From positions 2,192,761 to 2,256,760 of the forward strand of contig NC_133114.1 in assembly GCF_022965805.1 (NCBI RefSeq): a DNA stretch of 64,000 nucleotides. The letters are read 5' to 3'. This DNA comes from Primulina eburnea. Lineage: Eukaryota > Streptophyta > Magnoliopsida > Lamiales > Gesneriaceae. Position 1 is the stretch's first letter; each line of letters starts with the position of its first letter. The notes under the pieces were generated by a model. The model made no database searches, was not told the DNA's origin, and saw nothing but the letters and a program-made list of their open reading frames with translations. The position numbers and the translations under genes were made by a program. Shown here piece by piece: positions 35,991 through 46,004 of this stretch.

Positions 35991-36453
35991 GTACGACTTC
36001 CCTTGGACTCCGACGAAATATGTCCCTTTTTATGTTGGTGCGGATTACCACGATTACCATCTTTATGTCGGCGGGCAAAGCCAGAGTAATTTTGCATCAA
36101 TGTTTACGTATTGTGACTGCATATATGGCACTGACAAGGTGATTATTTGAATAATTTGTCATTGTTACTAAAAGATTATTTTGGCTTCCAAATGTAGTTA
36201 TCAACGAAGGACTGCTCTTTTTAAAAAATAAAATCACCGGGATACCGCCATCAAAAGAAAGTCCTCCAGCAGGTAAATTACCTTAGCATGTCTTGATCGT
36301 GTTCCTTTCGCGTCTTAAATATTTTTTCTTGCCGAACAAGACAGTTATCCGACGCACACATGATTAGTAGATTTTGATGAAGAGAATTTAGTTTTGGTCT
36401 TGCAGTTACAGGAGAAACTGAAAAGCAACAGCGTGAAGAACGGAAGTTTGTAG
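35991..36453 (+). pseudogene. SMO1: Sterol C4-methyl oxidase (SMO1-type) pseudogene, 3' exons
   Basis: Exon 35991-36138 reads YDFPWTPTKYVPFY, then DYHLYVGGQSQSNFASMF and IYGTDK. The next piece, 36240-36272, reads GYRHQKKVLQQ, and the last exon, 36406-36453, reads LQEKLKSNSVKNGSL with a TAG stop. This is the C-terminal end of plant 4,4-dimethylsterol C4-methyl oxidase, an ER membrane di-iron hydroxylase of sterol synthesis. The family's conserved HDYHH metal-binding motif reads HDYHL here, so a ligand His is replaced. The piece at 36240 lacks a plain AG acceptor (it is preceded by ...aaatcaccg). No upstream exon is found. SMO1 rather than SMO2 is chosen from the YVGGQSQSNFAS string, from memory of the family. 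Confidence 0.82.
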
Positions 36454-37021
36454 GACCAATTGATAATTAGGCAATGATGTGAACTTCAGGTAAAATGCAT
36501 AAAAGTGGTTGATGTCTTATTTAAAGCACAATGCATTCTAAGACGCACGGACGACAGGGTTTTGGTGCGAAATGTCAAAGCTTGGTGCGATACGTTGAAG
36601 TGAATCAGACAAATTGAAGATACACATGAATATGGAAATTTGAAGAGAATGTGATATACATGTAAACTACTAAAAAAAATAAATCAATGCTTCCTCTGCA
36701 ACATAACATGAACTATGTTACGTTTATCTAGCAGTTCATTTTCGATTTAGCACACCATATATTTAAGGGTCATGCTTCATCCTTCATGTTCGAGGTGAGC
36801 CCTTCATGGAAGGGCCGCGCCTTAGCTTGTATCAGAATGCAAGGGCCGAGTCTCGCTAGGCCATAAGTCTTAGTCTTTTTTGGTTTTTAATAACTACGAT
36901 TCTTGTTTGAAATGGATTTGCCTCATTTATTCAATCTTTTTCCTAATTAGTTACTCTGAAAAAAAAATATAAATATTCATATGTTATACTATAAACCTGG
37001 GTAGAACACCTCAAGAATTGA
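36454..37021. other. SMO1 3' flank, no gene
   Basis: Probably old 3' UTR and flank. A GC-richer patch at 36790-36870 holds 'agggccg' twice. Nothing else recognised. Confidence 0.4.
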
Positions 37022-37286
37022 GGTGCCCATGCCTAGTTATTATATAATACGAGAGCATCATATACTAACCGAATGAAATCATAGGTTTATTTTATAGTTG
37101 CCTAAAAGACACTTTATTTTATCAACAATTTCTTTTTTATAGTTGCCTAAAAGACACTTTATTTTATCAACAATTTCTTTTCTTTCTATGTTTTTTTTGA
37201 ATTTTTAAATGATTATATGACATCTAAGTTTAAAATTATTATAAAAATATTTTGTGATTTTTTATATTTTAATATACACAAAAAAC
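37022..37286 (-). repeat. Inverted copy of segment S (left part), with 45-bp duplication
   Basis: Reverse complement of about 6461-6650. A 45-bp piece (tttatagttgcctaaaagac...) occurs twice in tandem, at about 37091 and 37136; the paralogue has it once. Confidence 0.65.
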
Positions 37287-37413
37287 TTTTGTAAGATGGT
37301 CTCACAAATCAATTTTTTGAGGCGAATCTGTTATATGAGTCACCCATAAAAAAGTACTACTTTTTATGTAAAAAATTATTACTTATTATTGCAAATATAG
37401 ACAGTGTTGACCT
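37287..37413 (-). mobile_element. MITE copy 2, left part (split by copia 2)
   Basis: Terminus ttgtaagatggtctcacaaa; the interior matches the MITE at 60947-61129. The rest continues after copia 2 at 43937-43982 (gacctctcatgg... to gacccgtctcacaaaaa). Copia 2 therefore inserted into this MITE, duplicating GACCT. Confidence 0.8.
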
Positions 37414-38525
37414 TGTTAGGATTTATTTCGTCCGACAGATATCAATCAATAATCAAAAGATCAGAATATGATGTAAAACAGTAAATTTGTGTTTTATCAG
37501 AATTAGGTGTTGTGCCAGATGTTACAACATCCCGGACAACATCTACATGCAGCGGAAACTTAACTTTTATAACACAAATTCACTTGAAATAAATCGATGG
37601 ACGAGACTAAATATGCACAAGTATAAATACTTGTGCGGTGCCTTATGGCAAAAATTAATCACTAGAAAACCACAATGTTTACACAAAAACCTATCACTAG
37701 TGATTGTACCAAAAATCAATTTCCTCAAAAAGTTGAGAAAATAAAGCTTTCTAAAAACAACCAACAATATTAAAACATGAATAAGAAAGCAAAAACGAGA
37801 TCCCTAAAACCACAAACAGCTAAACACAATCTTCAGCCAACATCGTTACGGATGTTGTCTGTAGAAGTTGGCAACATTCAGGGCAACACGTAAACCAGCA
37901 CTCTTCAAAACAGCAACGTCTCTTGAATAAAGTTTTCTCTGAAATTCTGAGCGTGCACATGTGAGTGAATATTTGACCGAGAGAAAAGACCACCACGAAG
38001 AACTCCCACGAAAATCTTCTCACGTGAAAACTCTTCACGAAAACTTTCCACGAAAAACTCCTCCACTAAAACTCTATGAATTTCTCTTAGTCTCTCTCTC
38101 TACAATCTTCTCTCTATTCACCCACTCTCACCTCACGTTGATCACCTCTTCTATATAGCTTTCATCTCTCCTAAAAGTTATCTTCCATAAAGAAATCTAT
38201 AAGATATGGTAAACAAGAATTCTATTAGAAACAAATCAATAATACCATATCATGTAAATCATTATCATAAATATTATATCTTGAAGATATTTATCACAAA
38301 GATAATATCTAGAAAGATAAAACCCAATATTCCACATAATCTTATCAATAATGAAATTAGATTAAAGAAAGATATTATATCACAATAAAATCTTAACTAT
38401 CTAGAAAGGCAAAACCATAATTAAATATTATACTCAATCAAATCTACAAGGAAAAGATAATATTAGGGAAATCATTTAAGATAAGAAATTGTATCAATTA
38501 AATAAGAAAAATATATTTCCCTTCA
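37414..38525 (-). repeat. Copia 2 3' LTR
   Basis: 1112 bp. Carries two copies of the 40-bp nested palindrome (37505-37544 and 37851-37890). Confidence 0.95.
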
Positions 38526-38540
38526 ATCTCCCCCTTTTTG
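38526..38540 (-). other. Copia 2 polypurine tract
   Basis: Minus strand reads CAAAAAGGGGGAGAT next to the LTR, the same as in copia 3. Confidence 0.85.
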
Positions 38541-39331
38541 CCTTTCTAGACAAAATCAAATCAAACTCAATTTCTCAATTAATCTCCAGTTAACTCCCCC
38601 TTAATATTAGAATTTTTCTCCCCCTGAATAAAATGAAGTTAGTACGGATGTTGTTCGTGGTGTTGGCAACACCTGAGACAACACCTGCAAAAATCATTAA
38701 CAGTTCATTAAAACAGAAACACATCAGGAAAAGCAAAATAAAAAATGAAATCAAGCGAGGGAATCAGATAGATGTTATCATTTGATCATTTCAATTGACA
38801 GTCCCTTGAGTTTGAGTCGCATCTTCTCCCCCTTTTTGTCTAGAATGGACATCTACCTCTATATCCAGACGATAGTCAGAAGCTAAGTTCTCATAGGAGA
38901 CAATATCAACTTTAGCATGTAATCACTATCCAAAATTACTGAGATAATTGCGTCAAAAATCATTTCAAAAAAAATTTCCAGAATTGAAACCCACATCGAT
39001 TTTAACACCACTGAACCATCAAAGATCACAAATATTCAATTTTTCGTAAAATCTGGATTTTCATCGAATTTTCTTTGTCGAAATACTCATGTCCTCATGA
39101 CACAACAATATTCACAATGACATGTTTATGCATGATCTATTTATGCCTAAAACAGAATGTAACAGAATTAGAAACATGAAAACAAATATGAGATATGTTC
39201 ACAAATGAAGTGTTGGCACAAATGTTGGCAACATCTTCTGACAACACGCACAATTTCAGAAAACAATTTTTATTTTTCTTCACACTTGGTGATTTAACAA
39301 CTTTATGATCATAGAAGTGGTAGCTCCCACA

Positions 39332-39364
39332 CTAGAAGAACGGTCTTCTTTAGGACTCTTCTAG
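39332..39364 (-). ncRNA. Stem-loop element SL-b of copia 2
   Basis: CTAGAAGAA at one side and CTCTTCTAG at the other give a stem of about 9 bp. It is flanked by conserved agctacc boxes. The equivalent stem of copia 3 (55141-55172) has compensatory changes. This is a cis structure inside the retroelement RNA, not a separate gene. Confidence 0.55.
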
Positions 39365-39428
39365 GTAGCTATTTCCAATTTCTTCTATTTTACTTTCTGT
39401 ATGAAATTCAGAAGAGGTAGCTCCCACA

Positions 39429-39460
39429 CTAAAAGCACAGTCTTCATTGGACTCTTTTAG
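39429..39460 (-). ncRNA. Stem-loop element SL-a of copia 2
   Basis: CTAAAAG and CTTTTAG arms, 18-nt interior, same flanks as SL-b. Counterpart of 55052-55083 in copia 3. Confidence 0.55.
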
Positions 39461-39802
39461 GTAGCTTTTTCCCATCTTTTCTTCTGATACAGATCAATAT
39501 GCATAATCGATTTGTCTTTTTATTCTATCTTTTCAAGTCACTTTTCGTATGAGACAAAGTCATGGAGTACATGATCATCCTTCAACTACTTTGTGATTTA
39601 ATCAGATTGTTAAGCATAACCAAGTGTGTTAAGATTAAATAGAACAAGAAATTGTAAGTGCACCAGAAGATTATGCAACATTGTAAAAACACATCATAAA
39701 ACAGTATGCATGAAAATGCAGAATGTCTAATGCCTAAAAATGCATATGCATGTAAGATGTTGTCCGATATGTTGTAACATCTGAGACAACATCTATGAAT
39801 GA

Positions 39803-40330
39803 TCAGACAGAACACATGCTTAGAGATCTCCTAAGGTTGGAGAATCTCTCAAAGTCTAATGCATTTGTGAATATGTCATCCAATTGGTTATTTGTACCAA
39901 CAAATTCAATTCGAATCAATCCTTTCTCTACTAGATCTCGAATAAAGTGATGTCTAATGTCAATGTGTTTAGTTCGAGAGTGTTGCACTGGATTTTTGAA
40001 ATATCAATTGCACTCGAATTATCACAGTACACAATTAAGGTTTCACTCTTAAGCCCATAGTCTTCTATCATTTGATTCATCCATAAAATAACTCAACTTA
40101 CCAACCATGCTCAATTCAAAAGTAGATGACATGCACTCAACAAATCATTAGCATGCTTTTGAGAAGAGGAACCAAAGATTATATCAACAACACATACTTG
40201 AAAAATAAGAATCTCACCTTTGGACTTTTTGAATAAAAAGAGTTTTGTCTACCTCACCTCGTTTGAAGCCAATTTCCATTAGATATTACTCAATATGTCA
40301 TACCAAACATGTGGTGCTTGCTGTGAGTAT
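39803..40330 (-). pseudogene. Copia 2 RT/RNase H remnants
   Basis: 39803-39988 encodes the RNase H end ([21 protein letters not shown], then [18 protein letters not shown], where copia 3 has LADIFTKAL). Upstream in the gene direction, patches match the RT region just after YVDD (IFGSSSQKHAND) and the 'WMNQMIEDYG' stretch, joined by a deletion. The bulk of RT is gone, so no enzyme can be made. Confidence 0.85.
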
Positions 40331-40337
40331 AAGGAGC

Positions 40338-40831
40338 TCATGCAAATAAGTCCAGCCATCTTTCGGTAATCCACTTTTCTTTCTTTCGAGTTTGGACACC
40401 TTCATGTATACTTCCAATTATTTGAGATGATGGATGGTTTTTCTGAATTTTACTTGGAATATTATGTCCATCATCTACTGCGTCATCATTGTTATTCGTT
40501 TCGTCCTCAGCTTCAGTGACTGCGTCAAGTGTTGTGCTAGGTGTTGCAACATCTGGAGCAACATCTGCATTTTCCAGTATGATTGGAATTTCCAGTAGGT
40601 CTTCCACATTATTTGCAGCTGTTTTCTTTTTCAAATTTGCACAGTCATCAAAACCAACATTAATGGATTCCATAATAGTCCTAGTTCGTAAATTAAACAT
40701 GCGGTAAAGCTCGACTATTAGTGGCATATCCTAAAAACAAACACTTATCACTCTTTGAGTCAAATTTTGCAAGTTGATTCCTGTCATTCAAAACATAGCA
40801 CACACAACCAAAAACATGAAAATATTTAAGG
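40338..40831 (-). pseudogene. Copia 2 integrase C-terminal/linker remnant
   Basis: Matches the post-integrase linker of copia 3: MFNLRTRTIMESINVGFDDCA, an Asp/Asn-rich stretch, and NHPSSQIIGSI. It is separated from the main ORF by a 1-bp insertion after MGKKP (about 40830). It contains a nested palindrome at 40528-40566, read as DVAPDVATPSTT. Confidence 0.85.
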
Positions 40832-42751
40832 TTAGGGCTTCTTTCCCATAATTATCTCATACGATGTCATAGTCGAACCACTTCTCAAATACACCCTATT
40901 TGAAATGTGGCAAGCGGTGTTAAGGGCTTCTGCCCAAAAATGCTTTGAAATACACTTTGAATTCAACATCACTCTTGCCATTTCTTGAAGTGTTCTATTC
41001 TTACGTTCGGCTATCCTATTTTGTTGTGGTGTCTTTGGAGCATAAAATTCATGTGAAATACCTTTTTTGTCACAAAAAGATGAGAATGAGGAGTTTTCAA
41101 ATTCCTTACCATGATCAGTCCTTATCTTTCTCACCTTCAATTTATGAATGTTTGTAATCCTTGTGACCAATTTTTTAAACACATTGAAAGTGTCTGATTT
41201 CTCCCTAATAAAACTTATCCATGAAAACTGTGAGAAATCATCAACACAAACAAAGGAATACTTCTTACCTCCAAAACTTTCCACTTCCACGGGACCCGTA
41301 AGATTCATGTGTAGCAATTTGAGGCAACGTGTTGTCCCAAAGTGGGGCAACATGTGATGAGACACGCGAGTTTTCTTACCCTTTTGACAGTCTCCACAAA
41401 CATATGGTGTACTAAATGATAGGTTAGGCATACCTCGTACATCATCGTACTTACTCAAATTCTTCAGGGTTTTGAAACTAGCATGTCCAAGTTTTTGATG
41501 CCATAGGTCGAGTTCACTAACTTCTGCATGTTTGCATGAAAGTTCTTCACCTATTTGGTAAAAATTGTCCGAAGACCTTGTACTTGTCATAATGCACAAG
41601 TTAGTTTCATCAAAAACTTCACAAGTATGTTTATCAAACTTGACATGCAAATTATCATCACACAATTGGCTTATGCTTATCAAATTTGAATTTAATCTTT
41701 CAACATGAAGCACATTGTAGAGTTTTGGTAGTCCTTCAACATTCAAAGTACCCTTTCCAACAATTTTTCCTTTAGCTCCCCCTCCATATGTCACTCTACC
41801 ACATTTTTGCTCAACATAATCGGTGAGATATTCTCGTAATCCCGTCATGTGGCTTGAGCTTCCACTATCAAAGTACCAATGACCTGCAATATTAGTTTTC
41901 AACGAAGTATAGACAACTTTACAGTGAGTTTTTACCTTTGGTACCCAAATTTTTCTTACTGTAGGTCGATGGTGGGAGGTGTTGCGGGAAATGTTGTGCA
42001 ACATTCGGGGCAACATCCGACTCGAATTTTGGTTCATGCAGTCATCCATGAGTTTAAAGCAGTAGGGCCTGATATGACCAGGTTTAAAATAGTAATGACA
42101 TACGTACCTTCGTTTTCTTCTCTTAGGAACATGTGTAGTATGTTGTCCTTTTCGTGGAGAGTTTTTGGTTGAAGATGTAGTTTGAGATGATGTGAATGTT
42201 TCAGTTTTTCCTTTCACAAACACAGTAGATTTTGAACATTCACCTATTTCAAACACATTATCTTTGAAACCTAAACCTTTCTTGTCATCCCTTCCCATCA
42301 AGAGTATGGAATCAAGCTTGGATGTGCTTGAGTTGAACTTGGATAAAGTTTCAGTTGCCTTTTGAAGCTCTTCTTTGGTCTTACCAAGTTCTAAGTCCTT
42401 TTTGCTCAAGATTACTTCAAGTTTAGCAACCACAGCTTTTAGATCAGTGTTCTCCTTCACCACCAATTTCAGTTCGGCATTTTCTTTCATGAGATTTGCA
42501 TTAAGCTTGTTTCTTTTGGTCCAATCTTCAAACAGTTCTTCATAAAGTTCTTGCACACTCTCAAGAGTGATTTCTTCATCATCAGCTTCTGATTCATCAT
42601 CTCCACTCAAATTTCCAGAAGTTGTGGATTTCAAACATACTGAATTTTTGCAGATGTTGCGGCCAGGTGTGGCAACACCTAGGGCAACACCTAAAGGATT
42701 CACCTGCAACCAGCGATTTTCTGTCAACAGTGCAGACAAGGAGGATTCCAT
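40832..42751 (-). CDS. Copia 2 truncated gag-protease-integrase ORF (639 codons)
   Basis: Open from ATG at 42751. The start codon and leader match those of copia 3 gag, but a deletion of about 1.1 kb joins ATGGA directly to the sequence after the first zinc knuckle (SALLTENRWLQVNP), keeping an open frame. Domains in order: coiled-coil-like linker (KENAELKLVVKENTDLKAV), a degenerate second zinc knuckle (CHYYFKPGHIRPYC, second Cys replaced by Tyr), protease DSGSS, GAG-pre-integrase (LDLWHQKLGHASFKTL), and integrase core with HMNL (Asn where Asp is expected), RTDHGKEF and AERKNRTLQE. It ends by frameshift after MGKKP. The missing capsid domain and the changed residues suggest it is non-functional. 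Confidence 0.85.
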   Translation of the reverse strand: MESSLSALLTENRWLQVNPLGVALGVATPGRNICKNSVCLKSTTSGNLSGDDESEADDEEITLESVQELYEELFEDWTKRNKLNANLMKENAELKLVVKENTDLKAVVAKLEVILSKKDLELGKTKEELQKATETLSKFNSSTSKLDSILLMGRDDKKGLGFKDNVFEIGECSKSTVFVKGKTETFTSSQTTSSTKNSPRKGQHTTHVPKRRKRRYVCHYYFKPGHIRPYCFKLMDDCMNQNSSRMLPRMLHNISRNTSHHRPTVRKIWVPKVKTHCKVVYTSLKTNIAGHWYFDSGSSSHMTGLREYLTDYVEQKCGRVTYGGGAKGKIVGKGTLNVEGLPKLYNVLHVERLNSNLISISQLCDDNLHVKFDKHTCEVFDETNLCIMTSTRSSDNFYQIGEELSCKHAEVSELDLWHQKLGHASFKTLKNLSKYDDVRGMPNLSFSTPYVCGDCQKGKKTRVSHHMLPHFGTTRCLKLLHMNLTGPVEVESFGGKKYSFVCVDDFSQFSWISFIREKSDTFNVFKKLVTRITNIHKLKVRKIRTDHGKEFENSSFSSFCDKKGISHEFYAPKTPQQNRIAERKNRTLQEMARVMLNSKCISKHFWAEALNTACHISNRVYLRSGSTMTSYEIIMGKKP

Positions 42752-42809
42752 TAGATATTTCTGTCAAACAAGACAAAAACCAGAATCAGCACTTAGTATA
42801 TCAAGAGTA

Positions 42810-42822
42810 GGCTCTGATACCA
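42810..42822 (-). other. Copia 2 primer binding site
   Basis: Minus strand TGGTATCAGAGCC, a perfect initiator tRNA-Met complement, two bases from the 5' LTR. Confidence 0.93.
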
Positions 42823-42824
42823 CT

Positions 42825-43936
42825 TGTTAGGATTTATTTCGTCCGACAGATATCAATCAATAATCAAAAGATCAGAATATGATGTAAAACAGTAAATTTG
42901 TGTTTTATCAGAATTAGGTGTTGTGCCAGATGTTACAACATCCCGGACAACATCTACATGCAGCGGAAACTTAACTTTTATGACACAAATTCACTTGAAA
43001 TAAATCGATGGACGAGACTAAATATGCACAAGTATAAATACTTGTGCGGTGCCTTATGGCAAAAATTAATCACTAGAAAACCACAATGTTTACACAAAAA
43101 CCTATCACTAGTGAATGTACCAAAAATCAATTTCCTCAACAAGTTGAGAAAATAAAGCTTTCTAAAAACAACCAACAATATTAAAACATGAATAAGAAAG
43201 CAAAAACGAGATCCCTAAAAACACAAGCAGCTAAACACAATCTTCAGCCAACATCGTTACGGATGTTGTCTGTAGAAGTTGGCAACATTCAGGGCAACAC
43301 GTAAACCAGCACTCTTCAAAACAGCAACGTCTCTTGAATAAAGTTTTCTCTGAAATTCTGAGCGTGCACATGTGAGTGAATATTTGACCGAGAGAAAAGA
43401 CCACCACGAAGAACTCCCACGAAAATCTTCTCACGTGAAAAATCTTCACGAAAACTTTCCACGAAAAACTCCTCCACTAAAACTCTATGAATTTCTCTTA
43501 GTCTCTCTCTCTACAATCTTCTCTCTATTCACCCACTCTCACCTCACGTTGATCACCTCTTCTATATAGCTTTCATCTCTCCTAAAAGTTATCTTCCATA
43601 AAGAAATCTATAAGATATGGTAAACAAGAATTCTATTAGAAACAAATCAATAATACCATATCATGTAAATCATTATCATAAATATTATATCTTGAAGATA
43701 TTTATCACAAAGATAATATCTAGAAAGATAAAACCCAATATTCCACATAATCTTATCAATAATGAAATTAGATTAAAGAAAGATATTATATCACAATAAA
43801 ATCTTAACTATCTAGAAAGGCAAAACCATAATTAAATATTATACTCAATCAAATCTACAAGGAAAAGATAATATTATGGAAATCATTTAAGATAAGAAAT
43901 TGTATCAATTAAATAAGAAAAATATATTTCCCTTCA
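42825..43936 (-). repeat. Copia 2 5' LTR
   Basis: 1112 bp, same length as the other LTR. Nested palindromes at 42916-42955 and 43262-43301. Confidence 0.95.
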
Positions 43937-43985
43937 GACCTCTCATGGATTTGTATGAATAGTATTGACCCGTCTCACAAAAAAA
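43937..43985 (-). mobile_element. MITE copy 2, right part
   Basis: Continuation of 37287-37413 after copia 2, ending gacccgtctcacaaaaaaac. Confidence 0.75.
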
Positions 43986-44391
43986 CTTATTATTTAGTGT
44001 AATATCTAAAAGTTCACATACATATTATTTAACTTATATATATGTGTGTGTGTGTATAATGTGTATGTGTGCCACAAGACGTTAATTTAAATTGGTGAAC
44101 AATTTTAAACCAAGCAAATTATTATTTTTTATATTCTTAACTATCTTTTTAAATCAATGATATTGTTACAAATATTTATTTTTTCGTATAATATGTATAT
44201 AATTGAACTCTTTTAGTCATGACAAATATAAATATGGAAACTTGGAGATTAAAGTAATTGAAATTTTTTCTCATTTAGAAATTTTCAATACGAAAATTAA
44301 ATATGGAGTACATGCATAAATAATTGAACCCGTCACGAATACTTAAAATATGATCAACAATTTAAAATAAGATGAATAAAGAGAAAGAGGC
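43986..44391 (-). repeat. Inverted copy of segment S (right part)
   Basis: Reverse complement of about 5951-6280. Includes a (GT)n tract near 44043. It abuts the LTR-like block in the opposite relation to that at 5.6-6.3 kb. Confidence 0.65.
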
Positions 44392-45010
44392 TGTTGGAGG
44401 AAAGGATAAGCACATTGATAAACATAAAAAGGATAGGGAATTTTCACGAGGAAAATATTGATATTGGAAGAGTTTCGCATCATGGTCCGATAATATCAAC
44501 ATACAACACTTTTAAGTTTTTGAAAAAAAAAAGTTTGATAATATCTGGGACACTTTTGAGTGTTACAGCGTTCCCTTGAAAGCAAAAAAATATTCTATTT
44601 AAGTAAGATGAAAGATTTGAAGTTTCTAGGTTAATGAGAAATGTCCTTGAATATCATGGACAAGACATACAAGACTTGAACATTTCATGTCCATATGAAA
44701 TGACCTAGAATGTTGTGAAAAAATGTTTGAGTATAGAAGCATTTGGGCCAATCTAGAGAAGTGTGGAGAGTTTGAGGAAGATCTGAACAATTTAGGCTCT
44801 CATGTGTGTATAGAAGATAAGTGCAGGGAGTTCTAGAACTATCAATGGTATATAGTAATCTAGAACATTTTGGAGGCCTGAGCTCCACCATTAGACACAA
44901 TAATGATTTAGACAGTGTAGGAAGTTATATATATAGGTGCAGGAGTTCATTTGTAAATCACTCAACAATTAAAGAAATTCATTCTTCACCCAACCAAGTG
45001 TTGTGATGTT
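44392..45010 (+). repeat. LTR-like remnant beginning TGTTGGAGGAAAGG, copy B
   Basis: Same family and orientation as 5595-5950 but longer by about 260 bp in the 5' half (44450-44690). TATA-like tgagtatagaagc near 44728. No coding sequence. Confidence 0.45.
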
Positions 45011-45605
45011 TTTTTTTTATATCTACAAAATGTTCAACTCACTTATGCTTTAGTATCAACGTTGGTTAGTTCTTTGGTTAGATCTTCTTGTTTAAAATAT
45101 TTCAAAGTTTTAGAATAATTCCTGCAAATAATTAATCTCGAACATGTATTCGGATCTATATCATTGGAGAAAATTTTCCTCCTCAAACATTTAATTACAC
45201 TATAATAATAATTTTGTATATTTAAAATAATTTTACATAGGATCTAATATCATTTATGGCCTATAATAAATTAATTAATAAAATCAACAATATATAATGG
45301 TATTTTTGTTATTCTAGAGAGTTTAAACAAAGTTTTTTAGATGTATGAATTGAGATAAATTTATGTTTTCATTTGAAAATTTATTTCCAATTTACCGTAC
45401 AAAATACCCACCCCTAGTTTATTTTTATGATATAAATGAAATATATTAAAAAAATATTAATCCATAGTAACTGTAATAATATTTTAATACATTCTCTCTA
45501 GTTGGGCTCAAATTCAATCTGACATGATAAATTGTGGCCCTTCCAAATATGCTTTTTTCTCCAAAACCTTTGATAATCCAATCACGCCAAATGACAATTT
45601 TAAGC
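45011..45605. other. No gene seen
   Basis: AT-rich intergenic DNA without recognisable repeats or coding frame. Confidence 0.5.
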
Positions 45606-46004
45606 CTTAACTGAAAGAATTAACAAAACACATGAGTAGGAGAGAATAGAGAGGTGAAGCTAGCTCACCATTTGTCGACCGACGGCGGAATGGAAACCCT
45701 GGATTAGACGGTTGAATTGGTTATATAGTATTCTGGGCCTTATACATGATGGGGCTGTTGATTAGATTGGGCCTACTGGCAGGCTTTCTTGATTAGATTG
45801 GGCCTACAAGAAAGCCTTCCAGTAGGCCCAATCTCCCAATCTAATCAACAGACCCATCATGTATAAAGCCCAGCCTACTATATAATCAATTCCACCGTAT
45901 AATACAGGTTTCCATTCCGCAGTCGTCTACAAATGGTAGCTAGCTTCACCTCTCTACTCTCTCCTACTCATGTGTTTTGTTAATTCTTTCAGTTTCTTTC
46001 CCAG
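45606..46004. repeat. Foldback directly upstream of RPL7A copy P5
   Basis: The left arm (about 45606-45795) is the reverse complement of the right arm (about 45815-46000), with a very short spacer. An inner 'ttgattagattgggcctac' is also directly repeated (45757 and 45789). The right arm ends gttaattctttcag, a splice-acceptor-like end, just before the RPL7A coding exon; the left arm starts with its complement. The sequence is unrelated to the 6694-7204 foldback although the position relative to the gene is the same. Confidence 0.8.

Larger units (their letters stand above)
38541..39802 (-). other. Copia 2 3' non-coding region with paired stem-loops and palindromes
   Basis: Corresponds to the DNA between pol and the 3' LTR in copia 3, but without the 616-codon ORF. 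It holds nested palindromes at 38647-38686, 39209-39248 and 39755-39794 and two stem-loops at 39332-39364 and 39429-39460. Confidence 0.8.
37505..43301. repeat. Nested palindrome family in copia 2 (11 sites)
   Basis: Sites: 37505-37544, 37851-37890, 38647-38686, 39209-39248, 39755-39794, 40528-40566, 41328-41354 (shortened), 41977-42017, 42652-42692, 42916-42955, 43262-43301. Each has outer arms like GATGTTGTCC / GGACAACATC around an inner GATGTTG / CAACATC pair, about 40 bp in all. Sites occur in LTRs, in 3' non-coding DNA and inside coding frames. Confidence 0.85.
37414..43936 (-). mobile_element. Sirevirus-like Ty1/copia element, copia 2, deletion derivative
   Basis: 6523 bp, minus orientation, with two 1112-bp LTRs, primer binding site, polypurine tract and perfect target-site duplication GACCT (37409-37413, 43937-43941). 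LTR termini TGAAGGGAAA...TAACA and the proteins show it to be a relative of copia 3. It lacks most of gag, most of RT and the whole downstream ORF of copia 3. The LTRs differ at only about eight positions by eye, so insertion was recent. It could have moved only with proteins from another element. Confidence 0.95.

Noticed and set aside
37487..38388. Several 60-85-codon frames repeated at 42898-43799
   Set aside because: They lie in the two copia 2 LTRs and are repeated only because LTRs are repeated.
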